Origin: Lampropedia aestuarii
Lineage (GTDB): Bacteria; Pseudomonadota; Gammaproteobacteria; Burkholderiales; Burkholderiaceae_C
Length of the DNA: 32,885 nt
Assembly (NCBI RefSeq): GCF_004803635.1
Contig: NZ_SSWX01000017.1
Location: 1 to 32,885 of the forward strand
Reading direction: 5' to 3'
Below the pieces are notes generated by a model. That model did not search any database. It had not been told where the DNA came from and was given only the letters and a program-made list of their open reading frames with translations. Within the stretch, counting starts at the first letter, position 1. Every line of letters begins with the position of its first letter. Shown piece after piece: positions 8,304 through 15,902 of the stretch. The position numbers and the translations under genes are program-made.

Positions 8304-9119
8304 ATGAGCAAACGCATTTGGATTAAACAATGGGCCCAACTGGCCGCCTCCATGGTCTTGGCAGGCAGCGCGCTGGCCGCACCTTTGAAAATCGGCGTCG
8401 TGCCGGGCGTCTTTGCCGACTCGGTCGGCGTGGCCGCCGCTGATGCCAAGAAAAAAGGCCTGGACATTGAAGTCGTTGAATTCACCGACTGGGCCACGCC
8501 CAACGTCGCACTCGATGCCGGTGACATCGACCTGAACTATTTTCAGAACAGCAACTACCTGGCCAACGTCGTGCGCGAGCGCGGCTTCCAATTCGTCAGC
8601 GTGCAACCTGGCATCTTGTCGTTTTTGGGCCTGTACTCGCTCAAGCACAAAAGCCTGGCCGACATCCCGAATGGTGGCAAAGTGGCGATTGCCAGCGACC
8701 CGATCAACATCGGCCGTGGTCTGCGCTTGCTCGACCATGCGGGCGTGATCAAGCTGCGCCCCGGCGTGGGCTTGCTCAGCGAATTGAAGGACATCGCCGA
8801 GAACCCGAAAAACCTCAGCTTCGTTGAAGTCGAAGGCCCACAACTGGCCCGCACCACGCCCGATGTGGATTTGGCGCAAGGCTATCCGTACTTCATCCTC
8901 GCCTCCAAAGCCTTTGATGCCAGCAGTGGCCTGGATTACACCAGCTACGAAGACGATTCCTGGGCGATCCAGTTTGTCGCCCGCCAAGACAAGGCCAAAG
9001 ACCCGCGCATTGCCGAGTTTCTGGCGATCTACAAAGAGTCGCCCGAGGTGCGCCAAGCGATTGACCAGTTCTACCAGCACGACCACAAGCTCTACCGCCT
9101 CACTTGGCTCAAAGACTGA
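8304..9119 (+). CDS. MetQ/NlpA-family periplasmic substrate-binding protein (copy 3)
   Basis: Third solute-binding protein, 271 residues, placed between the two luciferase-like sequences. The signal peptide (1-25, ending ALA-A) has no lipobox. It shares IGVVPG, EFTDW and AENPKNLSFVEVEGPQLAR with copy 1, and the YP-F...KAFD-SSGL segment is nearly the same as in copy 1. However, the FQH signature has become NYFQNSNYL (His to Asn), and DPINIGRGLRLLDH replaces DPVNQGRGLLLLQK, pointing to changed ligand preference. No separate ATPase or permease accompanies it, so it probably docks on the MetN/MetI pair upstream. The Shine-Dalgarno sequence is weak. The stop lies 34 bases before the monooxygenase gene. 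Confidence 0.88.
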   Translation: MSKRIWIKQWAQLAASMVLAGSALAAPLKIGVVPGVFADSVGVAAADAKKKGLDIEVVEFTDWATPNVALDAGDIDLNYFQNSNYLANVVRERGFQFVSVQPGILSFLGLYSLKHKSLADIPNGGKVAIASDPINIGRGLRLLDHAGVIKLRPGVGLLSELKDIAENPKNLSFVEVEGPQLARTTPDVDLAQGYPYFILASKAFDASSGLDYTSYEDDSWAIQFVARQDKAKDPRIAEFLAIYKESPEVRQAIDQFYQHDHKLYRLTWLKD

Positions 9120-9153
9120 GGCAGGCCTCGCTAGCACCCTGGAAGGAAACACC

Positions 9154-10551
9154 ATGTCACGCCCCAAACAGATCCACGTCAACGCGTTCAATATGAATTG
9201 TGTTGGCCACATCCACCACGGCTTGTGGACCCATCCGCAAGACCGCTCAACCGAGTTCAACACCCTCACATACTGGACCGACCTGGCCAAAACGCTGGAG
9301 AAGGGCTTTTTTGACAGCCTATTCATTGCGGATGTGATTGGTTATTACGACGTTTACCAGCGTGGCCAGAACCACGGCGTGGATTTGACGTTGCGCGAAG
9401 GCATCCAGCTGCCCGTGAACAACCCGTGGCTGGTGATTTCGGCCATGGCCGCTGTCACTGAGCACCTGGGCTTTGGCGTCACGGCCACCATCAGCGCCCA
9501 CCATCCGTATACCTTTGCCCGCGACGTGACCACGCTGGACCACCTGAGCAAGGGCCGCATTGGCTGGAACATCGTGACCGGCTATGTCGACAGCGGCGCA
9601 CGCGGTCTGGGGCAAGAGGGCCTTGATGAACACGACCGCCGCTATGACAGAGCCGATGACTTTCTGGAGCTGGCCTACAAACTCTGGGAAGGCAGCTGGG
9701 AGGAGGGCGCGGTGATTGCCGATAAGGCCCGCCGCATCCACGCCTTGCCAGAGAAGGTCCATCCGGTGGTGCACAACGGTCCGTTCTACCGCAGCAATGC
9801 GATTCACATGAGCGCGCCGTCGCCGCAGCGTACGCCGCTGCTGTTCCAGGCGGGCACGTCCAGTCGGGGTTTGCAGTTTGCAGGCCAGCATGCCGAAGGC
9901 GTGTTCATAGGAGCTACCACGCCAGAAGCCGCGCGCAAGGCCTCACGGCAATTGCGCCAGGCCGCCGTGGAGGCAGGCCGCAGAGCTGAGGACATCAAAA
10001 TCTACGCCGGCATGGCAGTTGTCACGGGCGACAGCCAGGCCGAAGCGCAAGAAAAATACGCGGACTACTTGGGCCACGCCAGCGCCGAGGGTGGTTTGGC
10101 GCATTTCTCTGCCAGCACCGGCATGGATTTTTCGCAGTACGACCTCGATGAGCCGATTCCCTTTGGCAAGAGCAATGCGATTCAATCGGCCACGTCCGCC
10201 GCACAAGCGCAAGGCCTGACCACACGCCGCAAGCTGCTGGAGCAATTCAAGCTTGGCAGCCGCTACAACACCGTGGTCGGTGATGCCAACCAAGTCGCAG
10301 ACGAGCTGAGCCGCTGGATCGACGAAGGCGAGATCGACGGCTTCAATCTCACGCGCATTGTCGTGCCCCAAACCTGGGAAGACTTTGCCCACAGCATCGT
10401 GCCCGAGCTGCAAAACCGAGGCCGTTACCGCACCGCGTATGCAGCAGGCAGCCTGCGCCACAAACTATTTGGCCAAGGCGACCGCTTGCCAGCCAACCAC
10501 ACAGGTGCGCAGTGGCGCGACCTGCAAGCGGCCAGCGAAGTGGCGGCTTAA
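9154..10551 (+). CDS. FMN-dependent luciferase-like monooxygenase, NtaA/SnaA/DszA family
   Basis: TIM-barrel FMNH2-dependent monooxygenase, 465 residues, typical for the NtaA/SnaA/SoxA(DszA) family, whose members cleave C-S or C-N bonds (dibenzothiophene sulfone, dimethyl sulfide, nitrilotriacetate, N-acyl S-substituted cysteines). Landmarks: NAFNMNCVGHIHHGLW, FFDSLFIADVIGYYDVY, NPWLVISAMAAVTEHLGFGV, GRIGWNIVTGY, and LLFQAGTSSRGLQFAGQHAE. GGAAGGAA precedes the ATG at 9154; the frame is open far upstream, but that part overlaps copy 3 out of frame. Last gene of the cluster. With the SfnB-like enzymes it suggests a two-step oxygenation and C-S cleavage that releases sulfur. The substrate cannot be read from sequence. 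Confidence 0.88.
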   Translation: MSRPKQIHVNAFNMNCVGHIHHGLWTHPQDRSTEFNTLTYWTDLAKTLEKGFFDSLFIADVIGYYDVYQRGQNHGVDLTLREGIQLPVNNPWLVISAMAAVTEHLGFGVTATISAHHPYTFARDVTTLDHLSKGRIGWNIVTGYVDSGARGLGQEGLDEHDRRYDRADDFLELAYKLWEGSWEEGAVIADKARRIHALPEKVHPVVHNGPFYRSNAIHMSAPSPQRTPLLFQAGTSSRGLQFAGQHAEGVFIGATTPEAARKASRQLRQAAVEAGRRAEDIKIYAGMAVVTGDSQAEAQEKYADYLGHASAEGGLAHFSASTGMDFSQYDLDEPIPFGKSNAIQSATSAAQAQGLTTRRKLLEQFKLGSRYNTVVGDANQVADELSRWIDEGEIDGFNLTRIVVPQTWEDFAHSIVPELQNRGRYRTAYAAGSLRHKLFGQGDRLPANHTGAQWRDLQAASEVAA

Positions 10552-11060
10552 CGAGGCGGCTTAACAGGGCGCAGCGCGACCCCAATGCATTCAATTTCTA
10601 GGCGAGTGAACAGGCCATTGCGCATCCACTTATGGTTTGTCATGGCCATGCTCACGGGCTTGGCAGGCCCTGTCCTTGGTTGAGCGCCCAAGGTCGTGAA
10701 AAAGCCAGTGGTGTTGCGCCAGAAAGAGCACGATGCAAGCCCACCACTTGAATCCCACGCCAGTGGCTACGCCAGCCGCGCGCGCTTGCAAGGCGTGTTT
10801 GACAGGTAGTTTGCCAGCGCCAATTTTTAGTAATATTTTCTTTCAAAAATAGTTAATTGAAAATTCACTGAACTTTTTATGGTTTGAGAAAGAGCAGCAC
10901 TTTTAGGCGTTGATTCAGCCTGTTTTTCTGATTGTATTTTCGAATGTTACGTACATTCAAATACAAGTTGAATGATTATGTTTTAGGCTGCTTGGCATAT
11001 GGCGCTTACTATCAAGGCGAAGGGTGTATTCTCGCTCTTCGCAACTACTAGGAGAAGTGT
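10552..11060. other. Intergenic region before the PRC-barrel gene
   Basis: No credible gene. The first about 270 bases have coding-like composition but no recognisable product; a short readable stretch at about 10620-10683 (RIHLWFVMAMLTGLAGPVLG then stop) looks membrane-like but has no start region and is too short to call. From about 10825 the sequence becomes AT-rich and contains the palindrome listed separately, so this half probably holds the promoter of the next gene. Confidence 0.5.
10933..10966. promoter_or_regulatory. Imperfect 34-bp palindrome upstream of the PRC-barrel gene
   Basis: TTGTATTT-TC-GAATGT on the left and ACATTC-AAATACAA on the right pair around TACG, with a two-base bulge on the left arm. 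It lies in the AT-rich stretch about 95 bases before the gene start, a suitable place for a transcription-factor operator. An RNA hairpin is the alternative. Confidence 0.45.
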
Positions 11061-11528
11061 ATGTCCGAACGTAATGCAAACCTTCCGCTGCAACAGGGCC
11101 ATCAACCGCTGGTTGGCGGCGTTAATAATCCGGTAGCGCCTGCACAAGCAGGCAATGCGGCTAATCAGCATGGCTCCATTGGGGGCGCGGCTTATGGGGA
11201 ATATGAAAAAAGAACCCCCAGTTTCGGAAACAATGCCGCTGATATTCAAGCGATCGCTACAGGCTGGAGCTTGAAGGATTCAATCCTGGGGCAAAGCGTC
11301 TACAACGAGTCTGGTGAAACAGTGGGCAAGATTGAAGACGTGATTATTGCTGTTGATAGCTCTGCCACCTTCGCTGTGATTGGCGTCGGGGGATTCTTGG
11401 GAATTGGCACCCATGATGTCACTATTGCAGTGAGAAACTTCCATATTGCCGAAGGCAGGATCGTACTGCCAGGCGCAACACAAGAAGCATTGAAAGAAAT
11501 TCCTGAATCTGGTTTTGTCAAGAAATAA
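11061..11528 (+). CDS. PRC-barrel domain protein
   Basis: Small soluble protein of 155 residues. Residues 1-60 are Asn/Gly/Ala/Pro-rich and probably disordered. From about residue 68 the PRC-barrel pattern is clear: GWSLKDSILGQSVYNESGET, VGKIEDVIIAVD, FAVIGVGGFLGIGTHDV, and a closing beta strand ending ALKEIPESGFVKK. Stand-alone PRC-barrel proteins of this kind are common in proteobacteria, often stress-associated, with no established reaction. AGGAG lies just before the ATG. Monocistronic: preceded by a regulatory-looking palindrome and followed by a terminator. Confidence 0.85.
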   Translation: MSERNANLPLQQGHQPLVGGVNNPVAPAQAGNAANQHGSIGGAAYGEYEKRTPSFGNNAADIQAIATGWSLKDSILGQSVYNESGETVGKIEDVIIAVDSSATFAVIGVGGFLGIGTHDVTIAVRNFHIAEGRIVLPGATQEALKEIPESGFVKK

Positions 11529-11607
11529 TATTGAATCACTATTTGGTCAAGAGCAGGGGGCGTCATGCACCGCGATTGCTCTTGAGAAAATGGAATATGG
11601 CTTCATG

Positions 11608-11635
11608 CAATAAACCACCTTCGGGTGGTTTATTG
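11608..11635. terminator. UUCG-tetraloop hairpin terminator
   Basis: Perfect 12-bp stem CAATAAACCACC / GGTGGTTTATTG closed by the very stable tetraloop TTCG, 80 bases after the PRC-barrel stop. The T-rich lower part of the right arm supplies a short U tract. The symmetric sequence could terminate in both directions. Confidence 0.78.
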
Positions 11636-12169
11636 TTAATCGTGAATTAATTGTCTCAATCCGCGGGCTGTCAGGTGTGAGTTTGGTGGATGAGGCAATG
11701 CAGCTGACCTCATTGGTAATGCCGCGCATCGAATTGACAGGATTGCGGCCCAGTGTCCAAGTGCGTGGTTCGGTAGATGGCCCAGTTGGTCAGGGAGGTG
11801 CAGGGCGTGCCCCCAGAGCGGTCAGCGAGGCTGTCATCGCTGCTATTGAGACGCCCCCATGCCAACAGATCCATTCTGCTTGCTGCATGGGGTCGTTTCG
11901 AGCGTGGCACTTGGAAAGGTGGGGGTGACTGACAGCCATGCTCGTGGCGCGAGACGCAGGCGCATTGCAATAAAACGCTGGCGGCGTGGGCGCTGACTGC
12001 CACCACTTCATGCTGGCAGACAAAGCCGTTTCAGCTGATAAAAGCGCTTTATTGGCGTGTATTGCTTCATAACAGCATGGATCAAGGTGACAATGCTGGT
12101 CTGCTGCAAGGCGATTACAGGCCCTTGTACCTAAACAGGCACATCAGCGGCCCACGGAGATAACAGCGT
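11636..12169. other. Intergenic region between the PRC-barrel and LysR genes
   Basis: No convincing gene on either strand; short open frames here have no family features. One structural element stands out: CCCCATGC (11855-11862) and GCATGGGG (11885-11892), an 8-bp inverted repeat with a 22-base loop. It could be a decayed gene or an untranslated leader of the regulator downstream. Nothing else recognised. Confidence 0.45.
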
Positions 12170-13135
12170 ATGCAAATGCAACAACACAATCGGCGCGGCG
12201 GCGTGCGCATGCCATCGACGGAGGCACTGCGCGGCTTTGAAGCCGCAGCGCGACTGGGCAGTTTTGAGCGTGCAGCTCGCGAGCTGAGCTTGACGGCCAG
12301 CGCGATTCGCAAGCGCATCAACAGCCTGGAGGAGTTGGTGGGGGCGGAGTTGTTTGACAGGCGCAGCAATGCCATTGTGCTGACTGCTGCGGGCCAGCAA
12401 TACCTGGACTCGGTCAAGCCAATTTTGCACATGCTGATAGCGCTGCCGTCGTTTGCCCAGCCCGCTGAGACCACCGCCAAGCTGCGCATTACCGCCACAC
12501 CGACGTTTGGGCGGCAATTGCTGGCATCCAACCTGCAAGCCTTTATGAACCGTTATCCGCATATCGATGTGGAGCTGGTCGTGGTGCCGCCGGTGTTTGA
12601 TTACCCATCGACCAATGCCGATGTGGAAATTCGCGCAGGCGATGTCGACGCGCATGGCGGTGTACCCTTAACCCACGATGTGGCAATGCCAATGGCTTCG
12701 CCATTGTTTTTGAAAACCGCAGCGCCGCTGCACACCCCCAGCCAATTGCAGCACGTGCCGCTGATGCGTACCGCGTTAGAGCCTTGGCAGCCCTGGTTTG
12801 AGGCGGCATTATTGGATTGGCCCGAGCCGCAAAAAGGCCCGAAGTTTCAGGATCTCGGCTTAATTTACGAGGCTGCGCTCAAAGGCCATGGCGTGGCTTT
12901 GTGCCGTTTAGGCTTGGTGTGCGATTGGCTGCGCAGCGGCGCCCTGCAGCCATTGTTTTCTGTTTTCTCAAGGCCTAAAAACCAATACTACGCGTTGATC
13001 AATACCAACAGCGATGAGGCCAGGCAGTTTGTGCACTGGTTGCAAGCGCTGTGCAGCGAGCAAAGTTTGCTGGGTCAGGAGCTGGCGCAGCAGACACTGT
13101 GCCGTCCACACGGCTTGGCGATACACGCCGATTAA
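12170..13135 (+). CDS. LysR-family transcriptional regulator (GcvA-like)
   Basis: DNA-binding regulator of 321 residues. The winged helix-turn-helix occupies about residues 14-75: MPSTEALRGFEAAARLGSF, ERAARELSLTASAIRKRINS, LFDRRSNAIVLTAAG. The remainder is a LysR substrate-binding domain (about 100-300), with LRITATPTFGRQLLASNL at its start and the ALKGHGVALCRLGLV segment typical of the GcvA branch. GGAGA lies 10 bases before the ATG at 12170; a second in-frame ATG (MPSTEAL, residue 14) is a possible alternative. No divergent target gene adjoins it, so its regulon is unclear; regulation of the sulfur cluster 1.6 kb upstream is conceivable but unsupported. Confidence 0.88.
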   Translation: MQMQQHNRRGGVRMPSTEALRGFEAAARLGSFERAARELSLTASAIRKRINSLEELVGAELFDRRSNAIVLTAAGQQYLDSVKPILHMLIALPSFAQPAETTAKLRITATPTFGRQLLASNLQAFMNRYPHIDVELVVVPPVFDYPSTNADVEIRAGDVDAHGGVPLTHDVAMPMASPLFLKTAAPLHTPSQLQHVPLMRTALEPWQPWFEAALLDWPEPQKGPKFQDLGLIYEAALKGHGVALCRLGLVCDWLRSGALQPLFSVFSRPKNQYYALINTNSDEARQFVHWLQALCSEQSLLGQELAQQTLCRPHGLAIHAD

Positions 13136-13614
13136 AGGCTGCGCCCCCTTACTGCGGCGCATGAGTCAAGTCATCAAATGTACGCACGTCGCATCAGCCG
13201 CTCAGTGGATGGTTGCCGTGATGAACTATGCGAAGGTCCGCCACGAGTACATCCCGCAGCGCGCACGCCATCATCCAACACCCGCTCAGGTGTTGAAAAC
13301 TGGTAGGAAAAGATGCCGCACTTGTGCAGGAAACGGGCCAATAACAGGCGGATTTTGACACCCAATGCAATGGTTCACTGTTGATAGGCATCGAACATTG
13401 GAATGCCTGTGTCTGATGCAATCGCGCAGGTATTACTCGTTGGCTTGATGGCTTCATTAATTTGTCAATAGAAGCTTACAATCGCGTCTGATCTGTTCCT
13501 GAGCTCCACGCCATTGAGTCAGGAATGCATCAGGCCGAGCTGTTGCGCCATGTTTTTAATTTGGTGCCATGCTCTCGTTAGGTATATTGATGAAAAGCCA
13601 TCTCCGATAATAAA
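13136..13614. other. Intergenic region between LysR and glycosyltransferase genes
   Basis: No gene I can support. A 7-bp hairpin CAACACC / GGTGTTG with loop CGCTCA lies at 13276-13295 but has no T tract. Base composition shifts toward AT from about 13440, and the AT-rich part probably entered together with the glycosyltransferase gene. Open frames on the minus strand here show no recognisable domain. Confidence 0.4.
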
Positions 13615-14418
13615 ATGCAAGTTGATCAGCCGTTGATTTCTGTGGTGATTCCTGTTTTTAATGGAAGTGCGTATATAAAAAATTGTTTGGATGGTATTTT
13701 CAGTCAATCCTACGATCGGCTGGAGGTGATCGTCGTTGATGATGGCTCCACAGATGCTACTGCAGCGATTGCTGGGTCTTATCCTGTTAAATTGATTCAA
13801 CAAAAAAACAAAGGCGTTTCTGCAGCGAGAAATCTAGGGATTCACAATGCGACAGGTCAATATATCCACTTCATGGACGCAGACGATAGGATAAATAAAG
13901 ATTTTTATGCTAATTTACTAGCCCCGATCATGCTTCATGGGGCTGATATTTCATGTGGTGGAATGGTTAATGAGAAATCAAAAGAATTGACACATTCTTT
14001 TAAAAAAGTATCGGTCCACACATCAATACAGAAAAAATTGCAGGTCACCTATGCCGGGCGAATTGGTTATGTCTGGCGGTATCTTTTTTGCTCTGATTTC
14101 ATCCGCTCGAATGCTTTAACATTCCCAGAGGGAAGAATCATTGAAGATCTTGTCTTTTCGATGGAGGCAATATTCTTATCAAAAAAACTGGTCACTGCGC
14201 CCAATGCTTTGTATACCTATGTGGATACTAGCAGTGGTCATGTAGCATCCAAGACGGAGGCCCAGTTAAAAAAGCAGGAAGAAGATGCCGTTTTTGCCAG
14301 GGAGTTCAGAGATCGACTTGCAAGAGATAATAATTTTAAAATTCCAGGTGTTAATCAAGGAAGAATTCGCTATCGATTGTGGAGGGCTTTGAATAAGGTG
14401 AGGGGTGTTTCAAGTTAA
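13615..14418 (+). CDS. Family 2 glycosyltransferase
   Basis: Predicted cytosolic or membrane-associated GT-A glycosyltransferase of 267 residues that adds a sugar to a polysaccharide or lipid carrier. The N-terminus shows the GT2 signature ISVVIPVFNGSAYIKNCLDG, VIVVDDGSTDAT (nucleotide binding), NKGVSAARN, and the metal-binding DxD-like MDADDRI. The acceptor-binding C-terminal half is less conserved. The gene is clearly more AT-rich than the rest of the window, with AAA/AAT/TTT-rich codon use. It stands alone without other polysaccharide genes and has only a weak Shine-Dalgarno sequence. These signs suggest horizontal acquisition. Acceptor and sugar are unknown. Confidence 0.88.
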   Translation: MQVDQPLISVVIPVFNGSAYIKNCLDGIFSQSYDRLEVIVVDDGSTDATAAIAGSYPVKLIQQKNKGVSAARNLGIHNATGQYIHFMDADDRINKDFYANLLAPIMLHGADISCGGMVNEKSKELTHSFKKVSVHTSIQKKLQVTYAGRIGYVWRYLFCSDFIRSNALTFPEGRIIEDLVFSMEAIFLSKKLVTAPNALYTYVDTSSGHVASKTEAQLKKQEEDAVFAREFRDRLARDNNFKIPGVNQGRIRYRLWRALNKVRGVSS

Positions 14419-14629
14419 ATTCAATTTGATATTTGTTTTTAATTATTTTTTTTATGTGAAAGCGGGGTGTTTTGATATATCGGCCTCTCATAAGCCCGAT
14501 GGCCGAGCAAATCAAACATGCGCGAGCCCACAGAAACACACTCGGGAGGTGTTCTGAGGTGCTTTTTCGTGTTGGGAGTTGGGGCGCTCGTAAGGCCGGC
14601 AGTTTTGTTAAAACCCCTTGCCCTACAGG

Positions 14630-14650
14630 AGCCGCAGAACGCGGCTTTTG
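14630..14650 (+). terminator. Possible terminator between converging genes
   Basis: AGCCGC, loop AGAAC, GCGGCT, followed by TTTTG. A 6-bp GC-rich stem with a short T tract on the plus strand, about 210 bases after the glycosyltransferase stop and 45 bases from the end of the converging oxidase gene. Confidence 0.4.
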
Positions 14651-14690
14651 TGACTGCAGTGCGGTCAGTTTAGAGATGCTGAGATGGTTT

Positions 14691-15899
14691 TTAGCGCGCC
14701 GTGTGCTCTGAGCACAGCACATCGCGCCCAACGGCACGGATGTCCGTGTGGCCGCAGAAGGCCATTGTCAGATCCAGCTCTTTGGCCAGAATCTCCAGGC
14801 AGCGCGTCACGCCAGCTTGGCCGTATGCGCCCAGGCCATACAAGTAGGGGCGGCCAATCATCGTGCCACGTGCGCCGAGGGCCAGGGCTTTGAGCACATC
14901 TTGTCCGCTGCGAATGCCGCTATCGAGCCACAACTCGATTTCATGGCCGACCGCATCGACAATAGCGGGCAGAGCGGCAATCGTTGACAGCGCGCCATCG
15001 AGCTGGCGTCCGCCATGGTTGGACACGATCAATGCATCGACGCCGCAGGCCACTGCCAGTTTGGCATCTTCCGGATCCAAAATGCCTTTGAGCACCAGCT
15101 TGCCGCCCCAGCGTTCCTTGATCCAGGCGATGTCTGACCAGTTCAGTGTCAGGTCGAACTGCTCGCCAGTCCATGACAGCAGTGAGCTCATGTCATCGAT
15201 GCCTTTGACATGGCCCAGCACATTGCCAAAACCACGGCGCTGGGTGCGCAGCATATTCAGGCACCAGCGCGGCTTGGTGGCAAAATTCAGCGCATTTTTC
15301 AGCGTGATGCGCGGTGGTGCCGTCAGACCGTTGCGCAGGTCTTTGTGGCGCTGGCCAATCACTTGCAAATCCAGGGTGACGATCAAGGCGCCACAGCCAG
15401 CGGCTTTGGCACGGTCGATCAAACGGCCAATGAAGTCGCGGTCTTTCATCACATAGAGCTGAAACCAAAATGGGGCAGTGGTGTGCTCGGCCACGTCTTC
15501 GATCGAGGCGATGCTCATGGTGCTGAGCGTGTAAGGAATACCGAATTGTTCACATGCACGTGCGGCCAGAATTTCGCCATCCGCATGCTGCATGCCGGCC
15601 AAACCCGTCGGCGCAATCGCAACGGGCATGCGCACTGGCACGCCAGCCATCACGGTGCTGATGTTGCGTTCGGCAATATTGCAGGCCACGCGTTGGCGCA
15701 AGTGGATTTTTTGGAAGTCGCTGGCATTGGCCTGGTAGGTGCTCTCGGTCCAGCTGCCACTGTCGGCATAGTCGTAGAACATGCGCGGCACGCGTTTTTG
15801 TGCGATTTGGCGCAGATCTTCAATGCAAACGGCCTGGGCCAGCTGGGCTGCGCTGGGCTGGCCCCAGGGCTGTTGCAGCGGGGCGCTTGTGTGTTGCAT
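14691..15899 (-). CDS. FMN-dependent alpha-hydroxy-acid oxidase/dehydrogenase (LldD/GOX family)
   Basis: Oxidises a 2-hydroxy acid to the 2-oxo acid, 402 residues. Family residues are in place: FYDYADSGSW (FMN-site Tyr), PVAIAPTGLAGM, WFQLYVMKDR, LIVTLDLQVIGQRHKDLRNG, LVLKGILDPEDA (flavin Lys), and SNHGGRQLDG with the catalytic His and Arg. It ends with the usual DIRAVGRDVL. AGGGGG lies 7 bases before the ATG, across the end of livF, and only 3 bases separate the two genes, so it is the last cistron of the Liv-type operon. L-lactate is the textbook substrate. The transporter linkage favours an imported hydroxy acid such as mandelate, glycolate or a branched-chain hydroxy acid, but that is inference. 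Confidence 0.9.
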   Translation of the reverse strand: MQHTSAPLQQPWGQPSAAQLAQAVCIEDLRQIAQKRVPRMFYDYADSGSWTESTYQANASDFQKIHLRQRVACNIAERNISTVMAGVPVRMPVAIAPTGLAGMQHADGEILAARACEQFGIPYTLSTMSIASIEDVAEHTTAPFWFQLYVMKDRDFIGRLIDRAKAAGCGALIVTLDLQVIGQRHKDLRNGLTAPPRITLKNALNFATKPRWCLNMLRTQRRGFGNVLGHVKGIDDMSSLLSWTGEQFDLTLNWSDIAWIKERWGGKLVLKGILDPEDAKLAVACGVDALIVSNHGGRQLDGALSTIAALPAIVDAVGHEIELWLDSGIRSGQDVLKALALGARGTMIGRPYLYGLGAYGQAGVTRCLEILAKELDLTMAFCGHTDIRAVGRDVLCSEHTAR

Positions 15900-15902
15900 G
15901 GT

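Noticed and set aside
10620-10683. Short membrane-like peptide (RIHLWFVMAMLTG...) after the sulfur cluster
   Set aside because: Too short, without start signals or continuation; could be chance.
13174-13457. Overlapping minus-strand frames between the LysR and glycosyltransferase genes, considered as decayed genes
   Set aside because: No readable similarity to any family I know and no frame-switching continuity.
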